Below, one piece after another: positions 55,460 to 64,000 of a stretch of DNA of 64,000 nucleotides. The stretch lies in assembly GCF_002355895.1 (NCBI RefSeq), contig NZ_AP017652.1, positions 1,521,001 through 1,585,000 of the forward strand, written 5' to 3'. The DNA is from Streptococcus sp. NPS 308 (GTDB lineage: Bacteria; Bacillota; Bacilli; Lactobacillales; Streptococcaceae). A model generated the notes under the pieces. That model was not told the DNA's origin. It saw only the letters and a list, made by a program, of their open reading frames with translations, and searched no databases. The position numbers and the translations under genes are program-made. The number at the start of each line of letters is the position of its first letter. Position 1 is the first letter of the stretch.

Positions 55460-57442
55460 TTATTTCACATGGTTTGCGAGATCTTCTTGAGCCTTTTTAT
55501 TTGACTCTTCTTTTTCTTTCAACCATTTTTCTTGAGCTTTTTGGTATTCATCTGCTGTTACTGCTTTATCTTGTACATCTAGGTATTTATACAAGAGGGC
55601 TTCGCTCATACCCTTGTTACCAGAGTATGCAAACGGAAGTGTAAATGGAACCATCTTAGACAACATTGGACGACCAGTTTGGGAAGTTGTTGGGATGAGC
55701 AAGGCACTGTCTGTCAACCAAGCTTGGGCAGCAGCATATTTTTCATAACGTTTTGAAACGTCATTCACTTCTTCACCAGCTTCAACAACCATTTTTTCGT
55801 AGTCTTCCAAACCAACTTGCTTCGCTGCAGCGTTGTTTGTTCCAGAGTCAAATCCTAGGTAAGTCTTTGTATTTTCCCCTACAGATGGCTTGATGATATC
55901 TAGGTATGTAGATGGGTCTGCAAAGTCTGGGGACCATCCAACGTTATCTGAGATATCCCAGTCTTCTCCAGCAGCTGTTTCAGCAAAGTAAGTGATATTC
56001 AAGACATCATCTTTTTGAAGTTGTTGGATATCGACAACGACGTTCTCTGCCCCTAGAGTAGCTTCAAGCGATTGTTTGAAGGATTGAACACGTTGAACTT
56101 TTGTTGTATTGGTTTGGTCTACAGGCATATCCAAGTGAATTGGGAATTGCACACCTTCAGCTTGAAGAGCTGCCTTAGCTTTGGCAAATTCTGCTTTGGC
56201 CTTATCTGGGTTATAGAGTCCATCTTGAGCATCGGCCAAGTTCACGTTGCTCCACTCGTCACCATAAGTCACCAATTTTTCTTTAACCATTTCGCCAAAG
56301 TTCTTTCCATCTGCCTGCACGAATGCTGGCGGTACAAACAAGTTACGAAGTAGCTTAGTAGCACCACTTGCACCATTGACTTGAGAAGCATAGGCTGTTC
56401 TATCAAAACCAAAGGCAAGTGCTTGACGGAAGTCTTTGTTTAGAAGAGCTTTCTTGGTAGAATTTTTTTGTTCATCAGTTGTTTTAGATGAGTATTGATA
56501 AGACTGACGATCGATATTGATACCAACTAAGAAAGTTGATGAGTCTTGTTGTGTATAAACAATATTGTCTTTATATTCTTTTTCAGTCTCTGGGTAGCTA
56601 GCGCTTGTTGGGAAGAGACGGGCCATTGTAAAGCTGCCATCTTTGAAGGCTTCGGTTGGTTTGTTGGTATCTTGACCATCCCAGTAGGACAATTTCACTT
56701 TATCAAGATGAACATTGTCCTTATCCCAATAGTTTGGATTTTTTTCAAACTCAACAGAAGATTTGGCTACGATAGATTTTAGCAAGAATGGGCCATTATA
56801 TAGGATGCTACCTGGATCTGTTCCTTTAGCGAAATCATCCCCTTTAGAGTTTAAGAACTCTTCATTAACTGGAGCCATTACCCCCATCGTTGTCTTAGAA
56901 TTCCAGAAGCTTTCTGGCTTGTTCAAGGTGTACTGAACAGTGTGGTCATCAAGAGCCTTAATACCTACTTCAGCGAAATCTTTGATTTCTCCTTTCACAT
57001 AGGCATCCAATCCTTTGATTGATTCCTGAACAAGATAAAGACCATCTGATTTTTTATCAGCAGCATATTTTAGACCAGTTACAAAGTCTTGCGCTTTAAC
57101 CGTTGCATACTCTTCTCCTTCAGAAGTATACCATTTTGCATCCTTCCGAATGGTATAAGTATAAGTCAATCCATCCTTGGATACTGACCAATCCTCAGCC
57201 ATTGACGGTACAAAGTTACCATAGCGGTCATTTTCTAGCAAGCCATCAACAACGTTACTGGTAATATTTGCAGTAGCCGCCTTACCAGTTGTCAAATAGT
57301 TGAGGTTGTCAGGGTCTGTTTCATAGATATATGAGAATGTTTTCTCAGATTTTGCACTCGATCCTGATCCAGAGCAAGCAGCTAGAGTCGCAGCCGCCAA
57401 TAAGGTTACACCCGCAAGAGCAAATATTTTTGAACTTTTCAT
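55460..57442 (-). CDS. aliA: Oligopeptide ABC transporter substrate-binding lipoprotein AliA
   Basis: A 660-residue lipoprotein of the OppA family. The signal peptide ends in a lipobox LAACSGSG (Cys near residue 23). YIYETDPDNLNYLTTGKA near residue 38 begins the mature peptide-binding domain, and WDISDNVGWSPDFADP is seen in the C-terminal lobe. In pneumococcus AliA works with the Ami permease and marks the right border of the capsule locus; here too it abuts polysaccharide genes. No permease genes are adjacent. AliB/AmiA are paralogues, but the position favours AliA. Confidence 0.9.
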   Translation of the reverse strand: MKSSKIFALAGVTLLAAATLAACSGSGSSAKSEKTFSYIYETDPDNLNYLTTGKAATANITSNVVDGLLENDRYGNFVPSMAEDWSVSKDGLTYTYTIRKDAKWYTSEGEEYATVKAQDFVTGLKYAADKKSDGLYLVQESIKGLDAYVKGEIKDFAEVGIKALDDHTVQYTLNKPESFWNSKTTMGVMAPVNEEFLNSKGDDFAKGTDPGSILYNGPFLLKSIVAKSSVEFEKNPNYWDKDNVHLDKVKLSYWDGQDTNKPTEAFKDGSFTMARLFPTSASYPETEKEYKDNIVYTQQDSSTFLVGINIDRQSYQYSSKTTDEQKNSTKKALLNKDFRQALAFGFDRTAYASQVNGASGATKLLRNLFVPPAFVQADGKNFGEMVKEKLVTYGDEWSNVNLADAQDGLYNPDKAKAEFAKAKAALQAEGVQFPIHLDMPVDQTNTTKVQRVQSFKQSLEATLGAENVVVDIQQLQKDDVLNITYFAETAAGEDWDISDNVGWSPDFADPSTYLDIIKPSVGENTKTYLGFDSGTNNAAAKQVGLEDYEKMVVEAGEEVNDVSKRYEKYAAAQAWLTDSALLIPTTSQTGRPMLSKMVPFTLPFAYSGNKGMSEALLYKYLDVQDKAVTADEYQKAQEKWLKEKEESNKKAQEDLANHVK

Positions 57443-57469
57443 TTATTTCTCCTTTAAAACTTTCTCTCC

Positions 57470-57498
57470 ATTATAGACTCTTTTTAGAGAGATGTCAA
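57470..57498 (-). promoter_or_regulatory. aliA promoter
   Basis: Perfect TTGACA and TATAAT with a 17-base spacer on the minus strand, about 30 bases before the aliA start. Confidence 0.92.
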
Positions 57499-57650
57499 CA
57501 GAATTTTCTGAATTTTTTACTTAATTTGGTAAATTCTGATAAAATGATTTTCTATTAAAAAATTTACCTCACATTCATATTTCCTAACACAATTTTTTCT
57601 AGCACAAATTCTTAAAATAAGACCGGATAACAGATTTTTTATCATTTTTT

Positions 57651-57659
57651 TGCTATGAT
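57651..57659 (+). promoter_or_regulatory. Extended -10 promoter of rmlD
   Basis: TGCTATGAT (TGn plus TATGAT) lies 34 bases before the rmlD start; -35 is poor. The region is divergent from aliA. Confidence 0.6.
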
Positions 57660-57692
57660 TAGTTAGAGAGAAGAAAAGTGAAGGAGAAGACA

Positions 57693-58547
57693 ATGATATT
57701 AATTACAGGTGCGAATGGTCAACTCGGTACTGAACTACGTTATTTACTAGATGAACGAAATGTGGACTATGTTGCAGTGGATGTGGCCGAAATGGATATC
57801 ACGAATGCTGAAATGGTTGAGAAGGTATTTGCTGAGGTTAAGCCAACTCTAGTCTATCATTGTGCAGCCTACACTGCTGTGGATGCAGCAGAAGATGAGG
57901 GGAAAGAACTGGATTTTGCCATCAACGTAACTGGAACTGAAAATGTAGCCACGGCCTCTGAAAAATATGGAGCTACTCTGGTCTATATCTCAACAGACTA
58001 TGTCTTTGATGGAAAGAAACCAGTAGGACAAGAATGGGAAGTCGATGACCTACCTGATCCGCAGACAGAGTACGGGCGTACCAAGCGAATGGGGGAAGAA
58101 CTTGTTGAAACCCTTACGTCACAGCATTACATCATCCGCACTGCTTGGGTCTTTGGAAATTATGGTAAAAACTTTGTCTTTACCATGCAAAATCTAGCCA
58201 AAACCCATAAAACGCTCACAGTGGTCAACGACCAACACGGTCGTCCGACTTGGACACGTACCTTGGCTGAGTTCATGACCTACTTGACTGAAAATCAAAA
58301 AGCATTTGGCTACTACCACTTATCAAATGACTCCACTGAAGACACCACTTGGTATGACTTTGCTGTCGAGATTCTTAAAGACAGTGATATCGAAGTGATT
58401 CCAGTAGACTCCAGCAAGTTTCCTGCCAAGGCCAAACGACCTCTCAACTCAACCATGAGCTTGGCGAAGGCAAAGGCGACAGGTTTCGTCATTCCATCCT
58501 GGCAAGATGCCCTCAAAGAATTTTATAAACAAGAAGTAAGAAAATAA
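57693..58547 (+). CDS. rmlD: dTDP-4-dehydrorhamnose reductase
   Basis: A 284-residue short-chain dehydrogenase making dTDP-L-rhamnose, the last step of the Rml pathway. MILITGANGQLGTEL is the NAD(P)-binding motif, STDYVFDG and the YGRTKRMGE active-site Tyr-x3-Lys follow. The ATG at 57693 follows AAGGAG; the frame opens five codons earlier at a GTG that belongs to the ribosome binding site. It is intact, with its own promoter and terminator, but runs opposite to the polysaccharide genes beside it; rmlA and rmlB survive here only as fragments. Confidence 0.95.
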   Translation: MILITGANGQLGTELRYLLDERNVDYVAVDVAEMDITNAEMVEKVFAEVKPTLVYHCAAYTAVDAAEDEGKELDFAINVTGTENVATASEKYGATLVYISTDYVFDGKKPVGQEWEVDDLPDPQTEYGRTKRMGEELVETLTSQHYIIRTAWVFGNYGKNFVFTMQNLAKTHKTLTVVNDQHGRPTWTRTLAEFMTYLTENQKAFGYYHLSNDSTEDTTWYDFAVEILKDSDIEVIPVDSSKFPAKAKRPLNSTMSLAKAKATGFVIPSWQDALKEFYKQEVRK

Positions 58548-58564
58548 AAGATTACGACATACAT

Positions 58565-58598
58565 AAAAAGCAAGAGACCTTGAGTTCTCTTGCTTTTT
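58565..58598. terminator. Bidirectional terminator between rmlD and the rmlB remnant
   Basis: AAAAAGCAAGAGA and TCTCTTGCTTTTT pair around a short loop with A and T runs on both sides. Confidence 0.9.
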
Positions 58599-58607
58599 AG
58601 TATCTGA

Positions 58608-58902
<295 letters not shown>

Positions 58903-58950
58903 AATGAAGTAATCTTTCTAACGAACTGATTAATGAGTAGCTTCAAATTC

Positions 58951-60003
58951 TTACTTCAATTTAGAAATAGCCGATTTCAGATAATCACCATTTCGAAGCG
59001 CTACTCCTACTTGTCTAGCATTAGCTGACAGTTCCATGTAATCTCGATCTGTCAAATCGTCCAGTGCCTTCTGGAGGTCATTTAGAGAATCAATTGCTAT
59101 ACCACATTGCTTATCTAGCACAAAATGCGCAAGGGCAGACTCTTTCCAAACAACTAGAGGAAAGCCCGAAGCCAAATAAAGAGAAGCCTTGTGGGAGTTG
59201 TTAATACGTAGGTAATTTCCGAAAGAACCTTGGCAAGTTTCTGAACTATCACCATCCCACACCAAACCAAAACTACCTTGAAGAGCATTTGGGAGGTCAT
59301 CTGGCATAAAGGAACCAAAGTAGGTGGTATTTTTCAATGCACGACTTTCATCGTACCCCATTCCATAGAGATTATAGGCTGGCTGTTCTGGCAAATTATA
59401 AAGATAGCCTGATTTTGTTGGAATTAGATTTCCGGCGATGATAATCGCTTCTTCTTTTTGTGGAACACTTTTTTCCTCAAAGTTCGGAATCAGATAGTCA
59501 AAAATCTCCAAGCTAACCATTTTATCTGATGGTATGCCTTGAATTGTCAAAGCATTTTTCATGATATCATTATGAACGATAATGCCATCCACTGATGTAA
59601 GAGCTGCCTTCTCTTGGAAGTAATTTCTCACTTTATGACGAAGTTTCACTGCTGAATTTCCTACATGACGCAAGGTTTCAATATCATGAATCACAAGATA
59701 GAATTTGACCCCTCTATTTTGCGCCTGCTTAATGAGTTGTGAGATGAAAAATGTATGGTGGATAATTGGGAACTGAATCAGCAATTCATCCCCAGCTCCC
59801 AACTGATCAAAGACAGACTTGAGCGCACGATATTTGTGTTGCTGAGCTTTAAAGAAATTCATCTTATACCAATTCTCAACCTTGAGTTCCAACCCCTTAT
59901 AACCCTCTGAGACTAGAATAGCTTCTACGTCATTTCGTGCCTTATTTCCTGCATTCTTTTCATATTCATTACTCAGAAATGAATCCTTCAGATAATATTT
60001 CAC
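58951..60003 (-). CDS. Glycosyltransferase, galactofuranosyltransferase-like
   Basis: A 350-residue GT-B-type protein without membrane segments. LLIQFPIIHHTFFISQLI, KFYLVIHDIETLRHV and, near residue 250, FGLVWDGDSSETCQGSFGNYLRINNSHKASLYLASGFPLVVW fit the Gtf3-like / beta-1,6-galactofuranosyltransferase group found in streptococcal polysaccharide loci. The adjacent glf gene supplies UDP-galactofuranose, which supports a Galf transferase. The start is GTG at 60003 after GGGGAG. Acceptor unknown. Confidence 0.8.
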   Translation of the reverse strand: MKYYLKDSFLSNEYEKNAGNKARNDVEAILVSEGYKGLELKVENWYKMNFFKAQQHKYRALKSVFDQLGAGDELLIQFPIIHHTFFISQLIKQAQNRGVKFYLVIHDIETLRHVGNSAVKLRHKVRNYFQEKAALTSVDGIIVHNDIMKNALTIQGIPSDKMVSLEIFDYLIPNFEEKSVPQKEEAIIIAGNLIPTKSGYLYNLPEQPAYNLYGMGYDESRALKNTTYFGSFMPDDLPNALQGSFGLVWDGDSSETCQGSFGNYLRINNSHKASLYLASGFPLVVWKESALAHFVLDKQCGIAIDSLNDLQKALDDLTDRDYMELSANARQVGVALRNGDYLKSAISKLK

Positions 60004-60030
60004 CTTTTCTCCCCTTTATCTGTGATGTTC

Positions 60031-61134
60031 TTAGATACTTCCTAGTTCTTTCTCTACCACATCCAATGCACGTTCAACAGTTACATGCATATCATAGTAT
60101 TTATAATCTGCCAAGCGACCACAGAAGATAACCTTGTCATTTTTGGCTGCTTCTTCTTGATACTTAGCAAACATGGCATTGTTTCTCTCATCATTGATTG
60201 GATAATATGGCTCATCTCCACGTTTCCAATCAGCTGGATACTCACGAGTGATAACCGTCTTTGGTTGAGTACCATACTCGAAATGCTTGTGCTCGATGAT
60301 ACGAGTATAAGGAATCTCACGTTCTGTATAGTTGACCACAGCATTTCCTTGATAATTGTCTTCATCCAAGACTTCATGCTCAAAACGAAGGCTACGGTAT
60401 TCCAACTCCCCGTGTTTGTAGTCAAAGTACTGGTCAATCATCCCTGTAAAGACAACTTTTTCAGCTGATTCTTCTAGCTCTTCACGATTGGCAAAGAAAT
60501 CAACACCAAGCTCTACTTCTACATCGCCAAGCATGTTTTCAATGATGACGTTATAGCCACCGATTGGAATACCTTGGTAACGGTCGTTAAAGTAGTTGTT
60601 ATCAAAGGTCAAACGCACTGGGAGGCGCTTGATAATAAATGGCGGAAGGTCTGTTGCAGAACGTCCCCATTGTTTTTCTGTGTAGCCCTTGATCAACTTT
60701 TCATAGATATCTGGACCAATCAACTTGATGGCTTGTTCTTCCAAGTTCTTGGGCTCAACATCTTTCATATCAGCCGTTTGCTGGGCAATCTTGTCCTTGA
60801 CTTCTTGTGGTGTCTTAGTCCCCCACATAGCGTAGAAGGTGTTCATATTGAAAGGAAGATTGTAAAGACTCCCCTTGTAGTTAGCCACTGGCGAGTTGAT
60901 ATAGTTGTTAAACTCAGCGAATTGGTTAACATAGTCCCATACTTTTTTATTGGAAGTATGGAAAATGTGGGCACCATACTTGTGGACATTGATGCCCTCA
61001 ACATTTTCACAGTAGATATTTCCACCGATGTGATCACGCTTGTCAATCACTTTAACTTTTTTACCGCGTTTTGTAGCTTCGTGTGCGAAGATTGCTCCAG
61101 ACAAACCAGCACCAACGATAAGATAATCGTACAT
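60031..61134 (-). CDS. glf: UDP-galactopyranose mutase
   Basis: A 367-residue FAD enzyme converting UDP-galactopyranose to UDP-galactofuranose. YLIVGAGLSGAIFAHEATKRG is the dinucleotide-binding motif, followed by VIDKRDHIGGN and, mid-protein, GYTEKQWGRSATDLP and FNDRYQGIPIGGY. The open frame starts at 61146, overlapping the wzx stop (TAATG), but GGAGTTAACT places the start at 61134 (MYDYL), the family N-terminus. Confidence 0.95.
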   Translation of the reverse strand: MYDYLIVGAGLSGAIFAHEATKRGKKVKVIDKRDHIGGNIYCENVEGINVHKYGAHIFHTSNKKVWDYVNQFAEFNNYINSPVANYKGSLYNLPFNMNTFYAMWGTKTPQEVKDKIAQQTADMKDVEPKNLEEQAIKLIGPDIYEKLIKGYTEKQWGRSATDLPPFIIKRLPVRLTFDNNYFNDRYQGIPIGGYNVIIENMLGDVEVELGVDFFANREELEESAEKVVFTGMIDQYFDYKHGELEYRSLRFEHEVLDEDNYQGNAVVNYTEREIPYTRIIEHKHFEYGTQPKTVITREYPADWKRGDEPYYPINDERNNAMFAKYQEEAAKNDKVIFCGRLADYKYYDMHVTVERALDVVEKELGSI

Positions 61135-61145
61135 AGTTAACTCCA

Positions 61146-62558
61146 TTATTTCTTAATGATTTGTTTTAATTCTTTTACATCTACCACTTTCAAAGATAGA
61201 ATTGCAAAAAGATAAATGATTCCACCAAGCACTGCAAATACTATAACATTTATGGTTGGTGAAAAATGTATAACTGTTTTTAAACCTAGCAATATACCAT
61301 ACATGATAGCTGATGCTAGGACTATTTTTGTCAAAGATCCGATAATTGGAACTTCTTTTAGGTATCTACGGGTAAAGTATAATTGTATCGCCCATACCAA
61401 CGCCTCTGTCAAAACAGAAACAATGGCTGCTCCGATATATCCAAGTTTAGGAAGGAATAGTAAGTTCAAACCTACACTGATAATTGCGGGAGCTGTTGTT
61501 GAAATCATGAATTCTTTATTTTTATTATGAGGAATTAAAATCTGAATTCCCATGATGTTGGTCCAACCGATAAAGAACATACGGAAGATCATAATGGCAA
61601 TTGCATAACGTGCATCCTGAAAATCCTGCCCAAGGAAAAACTGAACAAAATCATCATTGACGATTAAAATTCCTGCCATTATTGGAAAAATCACTAAATT
61701 ATAAATGAGGAAGGACATTTCATGCATCTTATTGACTGCTCTATGATCTCCTGTTGCTAATAAGTTAGCTACTCGAGGCAACATAACACTTCCCAAGGAA
61801 GTTACCAAGGTCAGAAGGATATTTACTAATTTTAGGGCCTGGTCATAAATTCCTACATCTTTTGTAGAAGCTAAGGCTCCAAGCATGGTACGATCCAGCG
61901 TAATGTACAAAGAAATAGCTACTTGAGGAAGGAATAATAATATGACCGGCTTTAAATGATGCCTAGCATATTCTATGCTAAAATGAGAACTGCCGATAAA
62001 CTTCCGAGCAGGTAACCACATACTTAGTTGCCCCAAAAGTTCAAATATGGTTAGCAAAAAAACATAGAGATATAGGTCATTTGCAGATTTGACAAAGAGG
62101 AAGATTGAAATGACTCCAACAAGTTTAACTGTGATATTTCGAACAGTAATCTTTCGAAAATCTTCTAGCCCTTGAAAGAGCCAGGAAATGTCTAAACCTT
62201 TTGAAACTAAACTCAAGCCTAGAATGTAGGCTACCGGATTTTGCATAAAGGGAAGGGTCAGACAAAGAAGAGCATATAAGGACAGAGAAAGAACTGTTGC
62301 CCCTAATTGTAGAGAGTAGATACCCCAAAAGTTTTTATTAATCTCATTACGATGTCCTGAAATGACCTTAGTACCATAGTTAGCAACTCCTAACGTCGCT
62401 AAGAGAATAAAGTAGGTGACAATGGAATTAAAGTATCCATACGTCCCTAAATCATCCGAAGAAAAGACCCGTGTTACATAGGGAGTCGTAATAATCGGAA
62501 GTATAATTACCAACAATTGATAAGAAAGATTGTAGGCGTAGTTTTTTAATACTTTCAT
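61146..62558 (-). CDS. wzx: Polysaccharide repeat-unit flippase (Wzx type)
   Basis: A 470-residue membrane protein with about twelve to fourteen hydrophobic segments. The N-terminal NYAYNLSYQLLVIILPIITTPYVTRVFSS region and the mid-protein DRTMLGALASTKDVGIYDQALKLVNI are typical of MOP-superfamily O-antigen/capsule flippases, which move lipid-linked repeat units across the membrane. It overlaps a 31-codon ORF upstream (ATGA) and glf downstream, so it is part of the polysaccharide operon. Confidence 0.92.
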   Translation of the reverse strand: MKVLKNYAYNLSYQLLVIILPIITTPYVTRVFSSDDLGTYGYFNSIVTYFILLATLGVANYGTKVISGHRNEINKNFWGIYSLQLGATVLSLSLYALLCLTLPFMQNPVAYILGLSLVSKGLDISWLFQGLEDFRKITVRNITVKLVGVISIFLFVKSANDLYLYVFLLTIFELLGQLSMWLPARKFIGSSHFSIEYARHHLKPVILLFLPQVAISLYITLDRTMLGALASTKDVGIYDQALKLVNILLTLVTSLGSVMLPRVANLLATGDHRAVNKMHEMSFLIYNLVIFPIMAGILIVNDDFVQFFLGQDFQDARYAIAIMIFRMFFIGWTNIMGIQILIPHNKNKEFMISTTAPAIISVGLNLLFLPKLGYIGAAIVSVLTEALVWAIQLYFTRRYLKEVPIIGSLTKIVLASAIMYGILLGLKTVIHFSPTINVIVFAVLGGIIYLFAILSLKVVDVKELKQIIKK

Positions 62559-62650
62559 TTCAAGTCATCCAATTTAGAATTAATCAGTGAAAACAAAAAG
62601 CTTGACTGGTCATACTTATAATGGTCAATTATTCTAAAAACTTCTTTCAT
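62555..62650 (-). CDS. 31-codon ORF upstream of wzx, possible gene remnant
   Basis: ATG at 62650 follows GGAAAGAGGAAAT and encodes 31 residues beginning MKEVFRIIDHYKYDQSSF and ending NSKLDDLK. Its TGA overlaps the wzx ATG as ATGA. I recognise no family. The good ribosome binding site and coupling suggest it is translated; it may be the start of a once longer gene joined to wzx by a deletion, or a short coupling peptide. Confidence 0.5.
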   Translation of the reverse strand: MKEVFRIIDHYKYDQSSFLFSLINSKLDDLK

Positions 62651-62712
62651 ATTTCCTCTTTCCTACATTTTTTTGACACTTGTTGCAAATTAAATTGGAT
62701 CTATGCACGAGA

Positions 62713-63666
62713 CTATCGTAGCAACAAATACAATTTAGGGCTAAAAATAAAAATAAGGTATTTCAGTTTTAGTTTCCATGATAACTTATTATTTTTTAAC
62801 AAGTTACCCATTTCGACTCTCAACAACTCTTTATCTTTTGAAAAATCTTTTAAGCCTGAGTCAGCTTTTGCACCAATTACTACAAAACCACCTAATAATT
62901 TTTTAGCTTGCAAAGCTTGCTTTAATTCTGGACTCTGAATGTACTCTCTTTTAATAACTTCCTCATTTTTTGCAACAGCTTCAAAGAAATCATATCTTTT
63001 TTCAGTAAAAGTTGAACGAACTATACTCCCTTCCCTACGATAGTAATTGTAGGTTTCAAGTGGACTGATCACGATTCTTTCAGCTAAGGCAAGATGTTCT
63101 GCTACAACATAAAAATCCTCATAGATTTTCCCGACTGGAAATGGAACGCGTTCCAAGATGCATTTCCGATAAAGCTTAGCACAAGCAGAAACCGTTGCAA
63201 CTTTGTCATCCAACATTAGTTCCAGAGCCTTTTCTTTTGTAATCGGAGCCAAATCTTTATAGTCTGAGTCTTGCAATCGATAAGAAGTATAAGCATTATA
63301 TTTTGAAGTGGCTTTTACCTTTGTTGAAATCAAGTCTGCTTGATGTGTTTCCTGAATTTTCACGATTAACTCTAGAGTATATTCTTCAAGATAATCATCC
63401 GGATCTAAAAAGAAAATCCAGTCTGAGTTGGCTTTCGCCACTCCAAAGTTACGTGCATCAGATAATCCACCATTTTCTTTGTGGAAAACATGGATATTTT
63501 CATATTGCTTTGCATAATCTTCGCATAATATAGGAGAATTATCTGTGGAACCATCATTTACAAGGATTATCTCAAAGTTTTGATAGGTCTGTTTAATTAA
63601 GCTTTCTATCGCAAAATGCAGATAGTCTGCAACATTATAAACAGGAACAACGATGCTGATAAACAT
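62713..63666 (-). CDS. GT2 family glycosyltransferase
   Basis: A 317-residue GT-A enzyme. ISIVVPVYNVADYL, ILVNDGSTDNSP and the metal-binding FFLDPDDYLEE (DxD) near residue 92 are classic GT2 motifs; ENGGLSDARNFG lies between. It adds a sugar to the lipid-linked repeat unit; donor and acceptor cannot be told from sequence. The start is four bases after the TAA of a decayed gene upstream (TAAGATG). Confidence 0.92.
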   Translation of the reverse strand: MFISIVVPVYNVADYLHFAIESLIKQTYQNFEIILVNDGSTDNSPILCEDYAKQYENIHVFHKENGGLSDARNFGVAKANSDWIFFLDPDDYLEEYTLELIVKIQETHQADLISTKVKATSKYNAYTSYRLQDSDYKDLAPITKEKALELMLDDKVATVSACAKLYRKCILERVPFPVGKIYEDFYVVAEHLALAERIVISPLETYNYYRREGSIVRSTFTEKRYDFFEAVAKNEEVIKREYIQSPELKQALQAKKLLGGFVVIGAKADSGLKDFSKDKELLRVEMGNLLKNNKLSWKLKLKYLIFIFSPKLYLLLR

Positions 63667-63667
63667 C

Positions 63668-63992
63668 TTAAACGCCCCTCTCTTTTTCTTTCTTTTTAGA
63701 GTATTTCTTCAAAATCGGATTAAAAATTATTCCCAAAGCAAAGTTAGTCCTATAATTTAAGTAAGACAATCTGTCAAATTTTTTCGTAGGAACGTATTTA
63801 TATGAGCTTTACTCAAGCTTTCTATATAGTTCCTTTAACGACCTTTCAGAATTATTGACCATCCATGACAACCAGTACTTCAAATTTATTTTTATAATTC
63901 GGAAGCACTTGTTGAAAAGACTCCAGCCCTTTTGAAATGTAGTTCTAAATATTATAACTAGGCATTACAATTGATAACAAGCAATCCTTCAT
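63668..63992 (-). pseudogene. Degenerate GT2 glycosyltransferase
   Basis: From the ATG at 63992 the minus strand reads MKDCLLSIVMPSYNI, then an in-frame TAG where related enzymes have Glu, then NYISKGLESFQQVLPNYKN and KFEVLVVMDGQ, clearly the first 47 codons of a GT2 enzyme. After that the frame is broken. A second frame ends TNFALGIIFNPILKKYSKKK...RGV and TAA at 63668-63670, probably the C-terminus of the same gene. The middle 200 or so codons are missing. So it is an internally deleted, stop-containing remnant in the polysaccharide operon. Confidence 0.75.
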
Positions 63993-64000
63993 CTTATCTC

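Overview
The window is a stretch of low-GC Firmicute chromosome, almost certainly from a mitis-group Streptococcus (S. mitis, S. oralis or a near relative of S. pneumoniae). The evidence is the FabT/FabH/FabK fatty acid cluster, three choline-binding proteins, a RitR with Asn53 and Cys128, MapZ, GpsB, a mevalonate operon followed by a LiaFSR-like system, YSIRK/LPXTG surface glycosidases, and AliA next to a capsule-type polysaccharide locus. Gene order follows what I recall of the pneumococcal chromosome, with local insertions and losses. No tRNA, rRNA operon, intact insertion sequence, prophage or CRISPR array was seen.

Layout. 1-3.4 kb: 5' end of the type II fatty acid cluster (fabK partial, acpP, fabH, fabT, fabM) with FabT-like palindromes. 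3.6-6.9 kb: aspartate kinase, a DUF956 protein, and serS behind a T-box leader. 6.9-10.2 kb: a TDT/TehA-like transporter, a carboxymuconolactone decarboxylase-type gene broken by one in-frame stop, and an AGCS amino-acid:Na+ symporter behind a glycine riboswitch. 10.2-19.7 kb: housekeeping genes (mutS2, cvpA, zapA, rnhC, lepB, recD2, tig, an AlkD-like gene). 19.7-22 kb: a LiaFSR/VraTSR-like three-gene system. 22.4-25.1 kb: an apparent insert carrying a choline-binding SEC10/PgrA-type surface protein and an ORF that lacks a proper start. 25.1-28.9 kb: the mevalonate operon (mvaK1, mvaD, mvaK2, fni). 29-31 kb: two tandem choline-binding proteins. 31.1-40.2 kb: ritR, gnd, mapZ, an RlmL-like methyltransferase, rnpB, gpsB, ypsA, recU and pbp1a.

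40.3-55.2 kb is the most striking part. Two giant cell-wall-anchored glycosidases lie in tandem: a 2,751-residue protein with both a GH20 and a GH84 catalytic domain, and a 2,141-residue GH101 endo-alpha-N-acetylgalactosaminidase carrying an extra V8/trypsin-like serine protease domain near its N-terminus. Together they could release the core-1 disaccharide from mucin-type O-glycans, trim N-acetylhexosamine, and cut the exposed polypeptide. Cre-like sites suggest catabolite control.

55.4-64 kb: aliA and the end of a capsule/receptor-polysaccharide locus (rmlD in opposite orientation, galactofuranosyltransferase, glf, wzx flippase, GT2 glycosyltransferase). The locus holds clear scars: an rmlA'-'rmlB deletion remnant, a short 31-codon ORF before wzx, and a degenerate glycosyltransferase at the right edge.
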